36,270 nt of DNA, taken from contig CANJIV010000013.1 of assembly GCA_947474595.1 (NCBI GenBank), forward strand, positions 1 to 36,270, in the 5' to 3' direction. Of this stretch, positions 24,551 to 33,601 are shown piece by piece (within the stretch, counting starts at the first letter, position 1; every line of letters begins with the position of its first letter). Made by a program: the position numbers and the translations under genes. The DNA is from Solirubrobacterales bacterium (GTDB lineage: Bacteria > Actinomycetota > Thermoleophilia > Solirubrobacterales > Solirubrobacteraceae). Below the pieces are notes generated by a model. That model saw only the letters and a program-made list of their open reading frames with translations. It searched no databases and was not told the origin of the DNA.

Positions 24551-26446
24551 GTGCTTGAGCTTCCAAAAAACCGCCGCACGCCTGTGACTCCGCAGATGTC
24601 AGTCCGCGTGGCCATTCTTGGCGGGATCGCCTTGGTGCTGTTCGCGGTCGTCTTTTTTCGCCTTTGGTACCTGCAGATCCTCTCTGGCGATAAGTACCTC
24701 GCTCAAGCCAACGACAACCGCATTAGAGACGTCGCCGTGGCAGCTCCGCGCGGAGCGATTGTCGATCGCAACGGAACCACCTTGGTCGATAATCGCGTAG
24801 CGATTGCAGCGCAGATTGAGCCACGCAGACTTCCCGCCGAGGGCCCGGAAAGAGAGGCGCTCTACCGGCGCCTCGGTGCGGTGATCAAGATGACGCCAGC
24901 GAGAATAGCCGAGGAGGTCAAATCCCAAACGGCTGTGCTGCCCTACGCTAATGTCACGGTCAAAGCTGATGTGAGTCGCTCGATTTATCAGTATTTAGTT
25001 GAACGTCAGGCGCAGTTTCCAGGCGTCACTGTAGAGCGGGTTTTCTTGCGCTCTTACCCGTATCACGAGCTCGCTGCCCACCTCTTTGGGATGGTCGGCC
25101 AGCTAAGCGAAGCCGATCAAAAGAGCGCTGCCTTTCGCGGGGTAAAAGGAGGGACGATCGTTGGAAAAGACGGCCTCGAATACACCTACGACCGCTACCT
25201 GAGAGGCAAATCTGGAGCAAGTCGCATACAGGTGGATTCGATGGGCAACCCCAAAGGACAGGTCACGGTACGGCCACCGGTGCGCGGCCAACGACTCAAG
25301 CTTTCGATTGACCTTGGGCTCGAGCAAGCCGGCCAAGAGGCGATGGCCTCTGCTGGGGGAATACCGATCACCGATGGCGTAAAGAACCGTGGCGGCGCCT
25401 TTGTGGCGATGGACCCACGCAACGGTGAGATTCTCGCAATGGGCTCCTATCCCAGCTTCGATCCAAACCTTTTCGCAAAGCCGATCGAGACCTCTGTTTA
25501 CAACCGACTAAACAGCGAAGAAGCAGGATCGCCGCTACTCAACCGCGCGATCGCAAGCGTCTATCCGAGTGGTTCTACTTTTAAGTTGGTGACGGCTACC
25601 GCCGCACTTGAATCTGGCGCGATTTCAGCCGCCGCTATCGTTAGCGATCCGGGTGCGATCCAGATCGGAAATATCACTTTCGAGAACTCAGGAAAGCTCG
25701 CCAACGGTCCGATCGACTTGAGAACTGCACTGAAGGTCTCTTCCGATGTGTATTTCTACCGTCTCGGCGCGCAGTTAGACGGCTACAAAGGAGAGCCGCT
25801 TCAGAGCTGGGCGAGCCGCTTTGGGCTAGGCAGCCGCACCGGAATTGACCTTCCTGGCGAAGCAGCGGGAACGGTCCCTAGTCCCCAGTGGCGAAACGAT
25901 CTCTTCAAGCAGAAGCTGACCGATCGGCCATGGTCGATCGGTGACAACGTGAATATGTCAGTAGGGCAGGGAGATCTGCAGGTAACCCCGCTACAGATTG
26001 CAACTGCATATTCGGCTCTGGTTAATCACGGCAAGGTCGTCACGCCTCACGTTGGCCTTGAGGTTGAAGACAGCCTCGGCAGGTCACTTCAACGAATCGA
26101 ACCCGGCGTCACACGTCGCATCGCAATCCAAGAGGGCACGCGCACCGCAATCCTTGAAGGCCTTAAGCGGGCCGCCGGGGAGGCCGGAGGGACATCTGCT
26201 GATGTCTTTCGTGGGTTCCCCTACACCGTCTACGGCAAGACCGGAACTGCCGAGCGTCCAGGACAGGCTGACCAATCCTGGTATGTGGCCTATGTTGACG
26301 ACCCGAGCCGACCAATTGTTGTCGCAGTGACCGTCGAGCAAGGTGGCTTTGGGGCCGAAACAGCAGCCCCCGCGGTGCGCCTAATTCTCTCCCAGTGGTT
26401 TGGGGTCAAAGGCAAGCTGGTTCGGGGAAGCTCGGCCACGCGATGA
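24551..26446 (+). CDS. mrdA: penicillin-binding protein 2 (elongasome transpeptidase)
   Basis: The class B PBP crosslinks peptidoglycan during elongation. From GTG 24551 the product has 631 residues. It has an N-terminal membrane anchor (about 18-42), a pedestal domain with RGAIVDRNG and LRSYPYHELAAHLFG, and the transpeptidase domain. The three active-site motifs are S342-T-F-K345 (PSGSTFK), S397-S-D399 (SSDVYFY) and K563-T-G (YGKTGTAE). A PxxxxVxVGQGD-like segment (VNMSVGQGDLQVTPLQ) is present. The stop overlaps the rodA start, so transpeptidase and glycosyltransferase are made together. Confidence 0.95.
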   Translation: MLELPKNRRTPVTPQMSVRVAILGGIALVLFAVVFFRLWYLQILSGDKYLAQANDNRIRDVAVAAPRGAIVDRNGTTLVDNRVAIAAQIEPRRLPAEGPEREALYRRLGAVIKMTPARIAEEVKSQTAVLPYANVTVKADVSRSIYQYLVERQAQFPGVTVERVFLRSYPYHELAAHLFGMVGQLSEADQKSAAFRGVKGGTIVGKDGLEYTYDRYLRGKSGASRIQVDSMGNPKGQVTVRPPVRGQRLKLSIDLGLEQAGQEAMASAGGIPITDGVKNRGGAFVAMDPRNGEILAMGSYPSFDPNLFAKPIETSVYNRLNSEEAGSPLLNRAIASVYPSGSTFKLVTATAALESGAISAAAIVSDPGAIQIGNITFENSGKLANGPIDLRTALKVSSDVYFYRLGAQLDGYKGEPLQSWASRFGLGSRTGIDLPGEAAGTVPSPQWRNDLFKQKLTDRPWSIGDNVNMSVGQGDLQVTPLQIATAYSALVNHGKVVTPHVGLEVEDSLGRSLQRIEPGVTRRIAIQEGTRTAILEGLKRAAGEAGGTSADVFRGFPYTVYGKTGTAERPGQADQSWYVAYVDDPSRPIVVAVTVEQGGFGAETAAPAVRLILSQWFGVKGKLVRGSSATR

Positions 26447-27657
26447 GCGCCAAAAGGGCTGGCGGGGTGATCAGGCCAGTAAAAGACCTATCGGCGTTGG
26501 TGGCCCCAGGCCCGGGCTTCGGACAGCGGTTACGCCTCGATCCGCTACTGCTACTGGCAGTCATAGGGTTGGGGGTGTGCTCGGTGATCACAGTCGCTAG
26601 CGCGACCGTCGACGATATCCCCGGGCAACCTAACTACTACCTCTATCGCCAGCTCATCTATTTTGGGGTCGGGCTACTGTTGATGTTCGCAGTTTCCCGG
26701 ATCGATTATTCGCGGTTACGCGAGCTCAAGTTTGGGCTCTACGGTTTGATGATCTTCTCGATCTTGGCCGTACTGGCACTCGGCGCTGCAAGTCGTGGTT
26801 CGCGACGCTGGATCGAACTTCCGCTGATGAACTTCCAGCCGTCCGAGCTGGGCAAGCTGCTGTTGGTGGTCGCACTTTCTGCTTTTGCTGTCGATAGGGC
26901 GCGCAGGATCGGCGACCGCGACACTACCGCCCGGATCATGCTGTTGGCACTGATACCGGCAGCCCTAGTCATGCTTCAGCCTGACCTCGGCACAGGATTG
27001 GTTTACCTAGTGATTGCGCTGGCGACCCTGTTTATCGCCGGCACGCCATGGACTCACTTTGCTGCTCTGGGAGCCCTCTTTGCGATCGCCGTGACGCTAA
27101 CCCTTGTGGTCGCTCCTGCGGTTGGAGTCGAAGTTCTTAAGCCCTATCAAGTAAACCGACTCACGGCTTTTCTCAATCCATCGGATAACCCGGCCAACGA
27201 GAGCTACCAACTTAACCAATCACGAATCGCCATCGGATCCGGTGAAAGGACCGGTCGCGGCGATCAGGCCACCCAGACACGTCTGAACTTTTTGCCAGAA
27301 CATCACACCGACTTTATCTTCGCGGTGGTAGGGGAGCAGTTCGGATTCGTCGGTACGGCACTAGTCTTACTGCTCTACGCTCTTCTGATCTGGAGATCAC
27401 TACGCATCTTGACGCTCGCAAAAAACCTATATGGCGCACTAATCGCCGGCGGGCTGGTCGCGATGCTTATGTTTCAGGTCTTCGTCAACATCGGCATGAC
27501 GATAGGAATCATGCCGATCACCGGGATCCCCTTGCCGTTGATGAGCTTCGGCGGATCCTCAGTACTCGTAACATTATTGGCCGTTGGCCTGCTGCAGTCG
27601 ATCCACGCGCAAGGGCGCGACTCGGCTTCAGGCAAGGGCTTCGGCTCCACTTTCTGA
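26443..27657 (+). CDS. rodA: SEDS peptidoglycan glycosyltransferase RodA
   Basis: RodA polymerises lipid II into glycan strands with PBP2. I start at ATG 26443, which overlaps the mrdA stop (ATGA) and gives 404 residues; the frame continues upstream inside mrdA. About ten membrane segments are visible. SEDS signatures include NFQPSELGKLLLVVALSAF, LQPDLGTGLVYLVIALATLF, the extracellular loop with NPSDNPANESYQLNQSRIAI, and GIPLPLMSFGGSS near the end. Position after mrdA favours RodA over FtsW. Confidence 0.95.
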   Translation: MSAKRAGGVIRPVKDLSALVAPGPGFGQRLRLDPLLLLAVIGLGVCSVITVASATVDDIPGQPNYYLYRQLIYFGVGLLLMFAVSRIDYSRLRELKFGLYGLMIFSILAVLALGAASRGSRRWIELPLMNFQPSELGKLLLVVALSAFAVDRARRIGDRDTTARIMLLALIPAALVMLQPDLGTGLVYLVIALATLFIAGTPWTHFAALGALFAIAVTLTLVVAPAVGVEVLKPYQVNRLTAFLNPSDNPANESYQLNQSRIAIGSGERTGRGDQATQTRLNFLPEHHTDFIFAVVGEQFGFVGTALVLLLYALLIWRSLRILTLAKNLYGALIAGGLVAMLMFQVFVNIGMTIGIMPITGIPLPLMSFGGSSVLVTLLAVGLLQSIHAQGRDSASGKGFGSTF

Positions 27658-27674
27658 CTTAAGGAACATAAATC

Positions 27675-29660
27675 GTGAAGAAGCAAGTATTGGTCAGCGT
27701 CGACCGTGGCGAGACGCGCGTTGCGCTGCTGGAGGCAGATGGTACCCCAGCCTCAATCGGTGCCGTTAGAAAAAGAATCGACCCCACATCTGGGTTTCGG
27801 GTTGCCGAGCTCTACCTAGAGCGGCGTACCAGTCGCTCGATCGTCGGCAACATCTACAAAGGCAAGGTGGACAACGTTCTCGACGGACTCGAGGCTGCAT
27901 TTGTCGACTTCGGGCTCGATAAGAACGGCTTTCTCCACGTCGACGAGATCATGCTCCCTGGCGTTGAAACTCCAAAGCGGGGCGCAGCTCACGGGAGCGG
28001 ACGCAAGATCTCTGAGATTCTCAAGCCAGGCCAAGAGATCGTTGTCCAGGTGGTTAAGGATCCCCTCAAAAGCAAGGGCGCCCGCCTTTCGATGGAAGTC
28101 ACTATCGCTGGGCGCTACATGGTTTATGTACCGGCCGGGGAGGGGGTTGGTGTCTCACGTCGCCTCGACGACAAGGAGCGCAGCCGTGTTCGTGCCGAAG
28201 TTAAGGGACTCGATTTAAGCGGGTCTGGGGCGATCATCCGCACAGCAGCCCAAGGGGCAGTGCGTGAGGACTTCGAGCGCGAGTTGCGTTATCTCGAAAA
28301 GCTAAACGAAGTTCTAGAGCGTCGCGTCGCCGACGCGACAGCGCCAGCGATGGTCTTTCAAGAGGCCGATCTCTCAGTGCGAGTCGTCCGCGATGTCTTT
28401 TCCGCAGATTTTGAGCGAGCGATAGTCGATGACCCTGCTCAGCACCAACGGCTGCTCTCGTTTTTCGCCCGAACCGCACCCGAACTAGTCTCGCGCGTAG
28501 AGCTTTACGAGGATCGCGAGCCGCTCTTTGATCGCTATAAGGTCACCCAAGCGATCGAGAGCACGCTCTCTGACCGTGTAGAGCTACCCAGCGGTGGTCA
28601 TCTGCGCATTGATTACACAGAGGCATTGACCGTGGTTGACGTCAACACCGGCTCCTACATCGGGCGCGGCAAGAACGCCCGTCTCGAAGACACCATCACC
28701 AAGAACAACCTTGAGGCGGCAGAGGCGGTCGTTGACCAATTGCGCTTGCGTGACATCGGCGGAATCATCGTTATCGACTTTGTTGATATGGCCCGTGCGC
28801 GAAATCGCGACGCTGTTTTAAAGACCCTGCGTAAAGCCCTCGATGAGGATCGCACGAAGACATTCGTGGTCGAGATCTCTCCACTGGGGTTGATTGAGAT
28901 GACGCGCCAGAATGTGACCGAAGGCGTGCGCGAGATCATGACCCGGCCGTGTCCAACCTGCGATGGTCAAGGAGTCATTCGCTCGGAAGAGACGATCGCG
29001 ATTGAGTTTCAGCGAGTGCTGCGCGATCAGGTCAGCGAGAGCGCCGATCAGGCGTTCTTGGTGCAGATGCATCCGCGGGTGAGCGCCCAGATAACCGGTA
29101 GCGGAGGGCGAGTCCTTGGCGTGTTGGAGGAAGACACTGGCAAGAGGTTTCACTTCGAGGGTTCAGAGGGTCTGCCCTTGACACATATGGCAATTACCTT
29201 CAGTGGGAGCCGCGAGGAGGTCGAAGAGCGCGCGATTCCCTTTAGAGAGGGCGACGAGGTCCTCGTCGATATCGTCGAGCCCCATATGTACGACGTTGAT
29301 GATGCTGTGGCCAAGATTGACGCCTACATTATTTCGGTCAAAGCCGCGGGCCCTTATGTGGGCTCTAAATGTTTGGTGCGGATCGAAAAAGCCGGTCGTA
29401 CTGCGGCTACGGCGACGATGGTCGGCCAACCCGAAGTGAGGCCAAAGCTGGTGCGAGAGCCGGATGCGGCCCCGAGTACAGAGGTCGCTTCAACCGCGCA
29501 CTCTGACTCCGAGCCTGAGTCGAGCTCGCGCGAGCAGTCGTCCGCGAGCGAGGATGACGTAGAATCAGCGCCAAGGCGTCGTGGCCGCAGAGGCGGACGG
29601 CGCCGTTCGCGTGATTCAGCCACAGTTGCGACTGACGGCGACAGCGCCGCGGATCAGTAA
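27675..29660 (+). CDS. rne: ribonuclease E/G family endoribonuclease
   Basis: This single-strand endoribonuclease processes rRNA and decays mRNA. The GTG at 27675 follows AAGGA by nine bases. The 661-residue protein has an S1 RNA-binding segment (GNIYKGKVDNVLDGLEAAFV), then the catalytic core with metal ligands D322 (VVDVNTGSYIG) and D368 (VIDFVDMA). The Zn-link is CPTC (426-429). A small KH/thumb-like part follows. The Ser/Glu-rich tail ends in an Arg/Gly block (RRRGRRGGRRR), a likely RNA-binding or partner-docking site. E. coli has rng next to mreBCD, so its position after rodA and before rplU is sensible. Confidence 0.94.
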   Translation: MKKQVLVSVDRGETRVALLEADGTPASIGAVRKRIDPTSGFRVAELYLERRTSRSIVGNIYKGKVDNVLDGLEAAFVDFGLDKNGFLHVDEIMLPGVETPKRGAAHGSGRKISEILKPGQEIVVQVVKDPLKSKGARLSMEVTIAGRYMVYVPAGEGVGVSRRLDDKERSRVRAEVKGLDLSGSGAIIRTAAQGAVREDFERELRYLEKLNEVLERRVADATAPAMVFQEADLSVRVVRDVFSADFERAIVDDPAQHQRLLSFFARTAPELVSRVELYEDREPLFDRYKVTQAIESTLSDRVELPSGGHLRIDYTEALTVVDVNTGSYIGRGKNARLEDTITKNNLEAAEAVVDQLRLRDIGGIIVIDFVDMARARNRDAVLKTLRKALDEDRTKTFVVEISPLGLIEMTRQNVTEGVREIMTRPCPTCDGQGVIRSEETIAIEFQRVLRDQVSESADQAFLVQMHPRVSAQITGSGGRVLGVLEEDTGKRFHFEGSEGLPLTHMAITFSGSREEVEERAIPFREGDEVLVDIVEPHMYDVDDAVAKIDAYIISVKAAGPYVGSKCLVRIEKAGRTAATATMVGQPEVRPKLVREPDAAPSTEVASTAHSDSEPESSSREQSSASEDDVESAPRRRGRRGGRRRSRDSATVATDGDSAADQ

Positions 29661-29679
29661 AAACTTCAAGGAAGTCACT

Positions 29680-30063
29680 ATGTACGCAATCGTAAAAACA
29701 GGCGGGAAGCAGTACCGGGTCGAAACCGGCCAGCGCCTGCTGGTTGAACTGCTAAGCGCAGAAGAGGGCGAGACGGTCACCTTAGAGCCGCTGCTCTACC
29801 GCGGCGACGACGAGATCATCGATGGCAAAGATCTAGCCAAAGTAAAGGTCGAGGCAAAAGTCTTAGGCCACCAGCGCGGGCCTAAGTTGATCATCCTTAA
29901 GTTCAAGCCTAAGCGCGGATACAAGCGCCGGACCGGCCACCGCCAAGATCTAACCCGTATCGAGATCACCAACATCAAGTTTTCAGCGAGCAAGGCCTCC
30001 GCCAAGGAGCCCGTTGCCGCAGCGGCTACGACAACCGAACAGGGGGCAAGCGATGGCGCATAA
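29680..30063 (+). CDS. rplU: 50S ribosomal protein L21
   Basis: L21 binds 23S rRNA. The ATG at 29680 follows AAGGA by seven bases; an earlier in-frame start lies inside rne. The 127-residue product begins [20 protein letters not shown] and includes [16 protein letters not shown], then a nonconserved Ala/Thr-rich extension of about 25 residues. Its end overlaps rpmA by 11 bases, so the two are probably coupled. Confidence 0.96.
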   Translation: MYAIVKTGGKQYRVETGQRLLVELLSAEEGETVTLEPLLYRGDDEIIDGKDLAKVKVEAKVLGHQRGPKLIILKFKPKRGYKRRTGHRQDLTRIEITNIKFSASKASAKEPVAAAATTTEQGASDGA

Positions 30064-30310
30064 GAAAGGCCTCGGCTCAAGCCGTAACGGCCGCGATTCC
30101 AACGCACAGCGTCTCGGTGTAAAGATCTTTGCTGGCCAGATCGTTTCAGGCGGAGAGATCATCGTCCGTCAACGAGGGACAGTGTTTCGCCCCGGTGATG
30201 GAGTTGGCATGGGCAAAGACCACACACTGTTCGCCTCAAGGGCGGGAGTTGTGGACTTTCGCACTGGCCGGCGCGGTCGCACCGTGACTGTCATAGAGTC
30301 CGCCCAGTAG
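30053..30310 (+). CDS. rpmA: 50S ribosomal protein L27
   Basis: L27 reaches the peptidyl transferase centre. The ATG at 30053 lies inside the end of rplU, with GGGGG six bases upstream. The 85-residue protein begins [17 protein letters not shown] without an N-terminal pro-sequence of the Firmicute kind, and carries [16 protein letters not shown] and GKDHTLFA. Confidence 0.97.
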   Translation: MAHKKGLGSSRNGRDSNAQRLGVKIFAGQIVSGGEIIVRQRGTVFRPGDGVGMGKDHTLFASRAGVVDFRTGRRGRTVTVIESAQ

Positions 30311-30336
30311 AGTCCGCAGCCAGCGTTGGCGGGGGG

Positions 30337-31023
30337 TTAGAGGCTTTGGGCTGTCGGGCGAACTAGGATCTCGTTGACGTCCACGTGGGCAGGCTGGGAG
30401 ACGGCGTACATGACAGCCCGAGCGATGTCATCGGCCTCAAGTGCATCTGTTGGTTTCTGGGAGAAGAACGGTGTGTCGACCATCCCCGGTTGAATGACCG
30501 TCACGCGAACCCCTGTCCCGTCGAGCTCCTGTCTCGCCGATTCACCCATCGCGGTTACCGCCCATTTCGTGCATGAGTACAGCGAGCCCGGCAGCGCGCG
30601 GCGACCGGCGACTGATCCGGTTAGCAGGAGATGCCCCTTTGCCTCGCGGAGGGAGTCTAGGCTGGCTCTAATCGTTAGAGCGGCACCGTAGACGTTAGTT
30701 AGAACCATGCTCTTCCAATGCTCTGGAGTCTCTGATTGAAACCCGCGTGCCGCACCAAAGCCAGCGTTAGCGTAGACAACGTCGAGCTGACCGAAGGCTT
30801 TATCGGCCGCAGCGACCATCGCCTGCTGTTGATCCCACTCAGTAACATCGCACTTAACCGCTATCGCTCTTTGGGGGCCACCCAACTCGGCGGCAAGTGC
30901 CTCGAGTTTGTCGATAGAGCGGGCAGCTAGAACCAGGCGGTAGCCAGCCGCGCAGGCCTGTCTTGCGGTGGCTGCCCCGATACCAGTCGATGCTCCGGTG
31001 ATCAGAAAAACGCGGTCGGCCAT
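30337..31023 (-). CDS. short-chain dehydrogenase/reductase
   Basis: A classical SDR of 228 residues. The nucleotide motif is TGASTGIG (9-16), followed by CDVTEWD and NAGFG. The catalytic residues are Ser in LTGSVAG and the YxxxK of YSCTK. PGMVDTPFF follows the active site. The Arg-Ser pair after the second strand (AARSID) favours NADP(H). AAAGGA lies about ten bases before the ATG. It is inserted on the opposite strand between rpmA and obg, shares a divergent promoter region with obg, and has a large palindrome just upstream. The substrate is unknown. Confidence 0.9.
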   Translation of the reverse strand: MADRVFLITGASTGIGAATARQACAAGYRLVLAARSIDKLEALAAELGGPQRAIAVKCDVTEWDQQQAMVAAADKAFGQLDVVYANAGFGAARGFQSETPEHWKSMVLTNVYGAALTIRASLDSLREAKGHLLLTGSVAGRRALPGSLYSCTKWAVTAMGESARQELDGTGVRVTVIQPGMVDTPFFSQKPTDALEADDIARAVMYAVSQPAHVDVNEILVRPTAQSL

Positions 31024-31049
31024 AAGGGTCAGGTCCTTTCAAAAGGGGA

Positions 31050-31075
31050 GGGCGTGTCAGGATGATGACGCGCCC
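31050..31075. promoter_or_regulatory. 26-base inverted repeat between SDR and obg (operator candidate)
   Basis: GGGCGTGTCA (31050-31059) and TGACGCGCCC (31066-31075) are inverted copies with one G-T wobble and a six-base spacer. It lies 26 bases upstream of the SDR start and 32 bases upstream of obg. The TGTCA-N6-TGACG core has the shape of a dimer-binding operator; it could also form an RNA hairpin. Confidence 0.55.
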
Positions 31076-31107
31076 ACACCCAGAGCGCACTAGAGAGTCT
31101 TCAAAAT

Positions 31108-32454
31108 ATGCTTTATGACAACGCGAAAATAACTGTCCAAGCCGGTCGCGGCGGAGATGGCTGCATTAGCTTCCGACGCGAGGCCCACGTCCCCAAAGGC
31201 GGTCCCGACGGCGGCGACGGTGGCCGCGGAGCAGACGTCGTGCTTATTTGTAGCGATTCGCTGCGCGATCTACAGGGTTTTCGTCGCCGCGGACAGTTCA
31301 AGGCCGATAGCGGTGGTCACGGGCAAGGTAACCAACGCCATGGAGCAAGTGGCGAGACATTAGAGATCGGGGTCCCGCCGGGGACGATTATCACCACCGA
31401 AGATGGGACGCGCTACGACCTCACGACAGCGGGACAGCGGGCAGTGGTTGCACAGGGCGGTTCTGGGGGTAGGGGCAACCGTCACTTCGCTACCTCGACC
31501 CGTCAGGCGCCACGCTTCGGTGAGCGCGGATTGGCTGGCGATGAAGGATTGGTCACGCTTCAGCTCAAGCTGCTCGCCGATGTTGGGCTGGTTGGCCTTC
31601 CCAACGCAGGGAAGTCGTCGCTGTTGGCTCGCCTTACGCGGGCCCAACCAAAAGTTGCCAACTATCCCTTCACGACGCTTGAACCGGTCTTGGGCACCTT
31701 GGAGCTCGACGATCGCCAGCTCGTGATCGCTGATATCCCTGGCTTGATTGAGGGAGCCAGCGAGGGGGCGGGCCTTGGTCACGACTTTCTAGCCCACATT
31801 GAGCGTACGCGGCTCTTAGTCCACGTATTAGATCTTGCTCCCTTAGACGGCTCTGATCCACTTGAGAACTACCGAGTTATTGAGGCCGAACTAGAGTCTC
31901 ATGACCCGCGCCTCGCTGCGCTGCCGCGGATCCTCGTCCTATCCAAAGCAGATCTAGTCTCTCCCGAAGAGGCCAACCAAGGCGCCGCTGCTTGGCGACA
32001 GCGTCTAGCGGCCAACGTCGAAGAGGTCCCGGAGTGGGAGACCCAAGAGGAGATGGTCCCAGTCGTAGTTACATCGAGCGCTACGGGCCAGGCGATGGAG
32101 GACCTTGCTCGTGAGCTCGTCCACCGAGTTCCAGTCGTGACGACCTCGGGAGAGGTTCTTGTGGGACCTGGAGCCAATCAAGCGCTGCCAGAACATCAGA
32201 CCTTTCGCCCGGGCTCTGACCGCGGCTTTAAGGTCAACGCCAACGATGACGGTGGTTGGACAGTAAGTGGCGAAGGGGTCGAGCGTCTAGTGGCTCGCTA
32301 TGACCTTGAGAACGAAGAAGCATTGGCGCATCTAGAAGGCCGGTTGCGCAGAATCGGCGTCGTTCGCGCGCTCGAATCTGCTGGCTTTAAGCCCGGCGAT
32401 GACGTCGAAATCGGCGGCGTGCTCTTCGAGCTAGATCCCGGCGGACCTATCTAA
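31108..32454 (+). CDS. obg: GTPase Obg (CgtA)
   Basis: Obg is an essential ribosome-assembly and stress GTPase. The 448-residue product has the Gly-rich Obg domain (GRGGDGCISFRREAHVPKGG and following Gly repeats). The G domain has G1 GLPNAGKSS (163-171), the switch region PFTTLEP, G3 DIPGLIEGA and G4 SKAD. The C-terminal OCT domain occupies about 355-445. It typically follows rplU-rpmA; here the inserted SDR separates them, so obg must have its own promoter. Confidence 0.96.
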   Translation: MLYDNAKITVQAGRGGDGCISFRREAHVPKGGPDGGDGGRGADVVLICSDSLRDLQGFRRRGQFKADSGGHGQGNQRHGASGETLEIGVPPGTIITTEDGTRYDLTTAGQRAVVAQGGSGGRGNRHFATSTRQAPRFGERGLAGDEGLVTLQLKLLADVGLVGLPNAGKSSLLARLTRAQPKVANYPFTTLEPVLGTLELDDRQLVIADIPGLIEGASEGAGLGHDFLAHIERTRLLVHVLDLAPLDGSDPLENYRVIEAELESHDPRLAALPRILVLSKADLVSPEEANQGAAAWRQRLAANVEEVPEWETQEEMVPVVVTSSATGQAMEDLARELVHRVPVVTTSGEVLVGPGANQALPEHQTFRPGSDRGFKVNANDDGGWTVSGEGVERLVARYDLENEEALAHLEGRLRRIGVVRALESAGFKPGDDVEIGGVLFELDPGGPI

Positions 32455-32483
32455 GCGGCCCGATCCGCCTATCCTGCGCAGTT

Positions 32484-33575
32484 GTGGCACGAATCGTTAT
32501 CAAACTTGGGTCAAGCATTGTCGCCGACGACGGCGGAAATATACGCGCCCAGACACTCGCTGAGGTCTGCGACCAAGCGGTGGCACTGCACGCCCGCGGT
32601 GACGAGGTCGTAATCGTGACCAGTGGCGCGATTGCATGTGGGATGCGGATGATGGAGCTGGCCGAGCGGCCACGTGCGATCGACGAGTTGCAGGCCGCCA
32701 GCGCGGTTGGCCAAGGGCAGCTCTATAGAACCTACGAAGAACTCTTAAGTAGGCACGGTGTAAAGGCTGCCCAAGTCCTGTTGACCTTCTTTGACATGAG
32801 CGCACGCACGCACTACCTAAACGCCCGCCAGACACTCGAGAGGCTCCTAGAGTGGCGCGTCATGGCGATCATTAACGAGAACGACACGACCACGACCGAC
32901 GAGATCTCTTTTGGAGATAACGACTTCTTGGCCGCACAGGTCGCGATCTTGATCGGGGCCGACCTACTGGTGTTACTGACTGATACTGACGGTCTCTACA
33001 GCGCCGATCCAGACTCTAATCCTGACGCTGTCCTAATCGAAGAAGTAAACGACTTCGAGCTGCTCTCCCAGCTCGAGATCGGCCACGCGACGTCGGCCCT
33101 AGGATCAGGGGGCATGAAGTCAAAGGTCGTCGCCGCCGAGATGGCCACGGCAGCGGGCATCGCCACGGTCATTACCAATGGACGGCGCAGCGGTTCTGTC
33201 ACTGACGCCGTTGGGGGCAACAGCGGAGGCACTCGTTTTGCACCCCAGGAGGTTCGCTACTCCAGCTTCAAGCTCTGGCTGAAGTACGCCAAACCGAGTC
33301 ACGGCCGAATAACGGTTGATGCTGGGGCGGCACGGGCCCTACGTGACGGTGGCACTAGCCTGCTGCCCGTGGGAGTGCTGGATGTCAGCGGACGCTTTGA
33401 CGCCGGTGACGGCGTTGACATCTTTGATGGTGATGGCCCCGTAGGTAAGGGGATCTGTAACTACTCGGTCGCCGAACTGCGCCAAGTCAAAGGGATGAAG
33501 TCCTCCCAAGTGCGGGAGTTGCTGCCGCGTGCGACCGACGAGGCAGTGCACCGCGACTACTTCGTGTTGGCCTAG
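32484..33575 (+). CDS. proB: glutamate 5-kinase
   Basis: ProB phosphorylates glutamate in the first step of proline synthesis. From GTG 32484 (MARIVIKLGSSIVADDGG) the protein has 363 residues. The kinase domain has VIVTSGAIACGM, NENDTTTTDEISFGDND and LLTDTDGLYSADP. GSGGMKSKVVAAEMA follows. A C-terminal PUA domain begins near residue 275 (GRITVDAGAARAL). There is no ribosome-binding site; TATCCT at 32470-32475 ends eight bases before the start, which suggests a leaderless mRNA. proA follows 26 bases later. Confidence 0.95.
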   Translation: MARIVIKLGSSIVADDGGNIRAQTLAEVCDQAVALHARGDEVVIVTSGAIACGMRMMELAERPRAIDELQAASAVGQGQLYRTYEELLSRHGVKAAQVLLTFFDMSARTHYLNARQTLERLLEWRVMAIINENDTTTTDEISFGDNDFLAAQVAILIGADLLVLLTDTDGLYSADPDSNPDAVLIEEVNDFELLSQLEIGHATSALGSGGMKSKVVAAEMATAAGIATVITNGRRSGSVTDAVGGNSGGTRFAPQEVRYSSFKLWLKYAKPSHGRITVDAGAARALRDGGTSLLPVGVLDVSGRFDAGDGVDIFDGDGPVGKGICNYSVAELRQVKGMKSSQVRELLPRATDEAVHRDYFVLA

Positions 33576-33601
33576 TCGGTCGGCGCGCTACCCTCTCTGA
33601 G

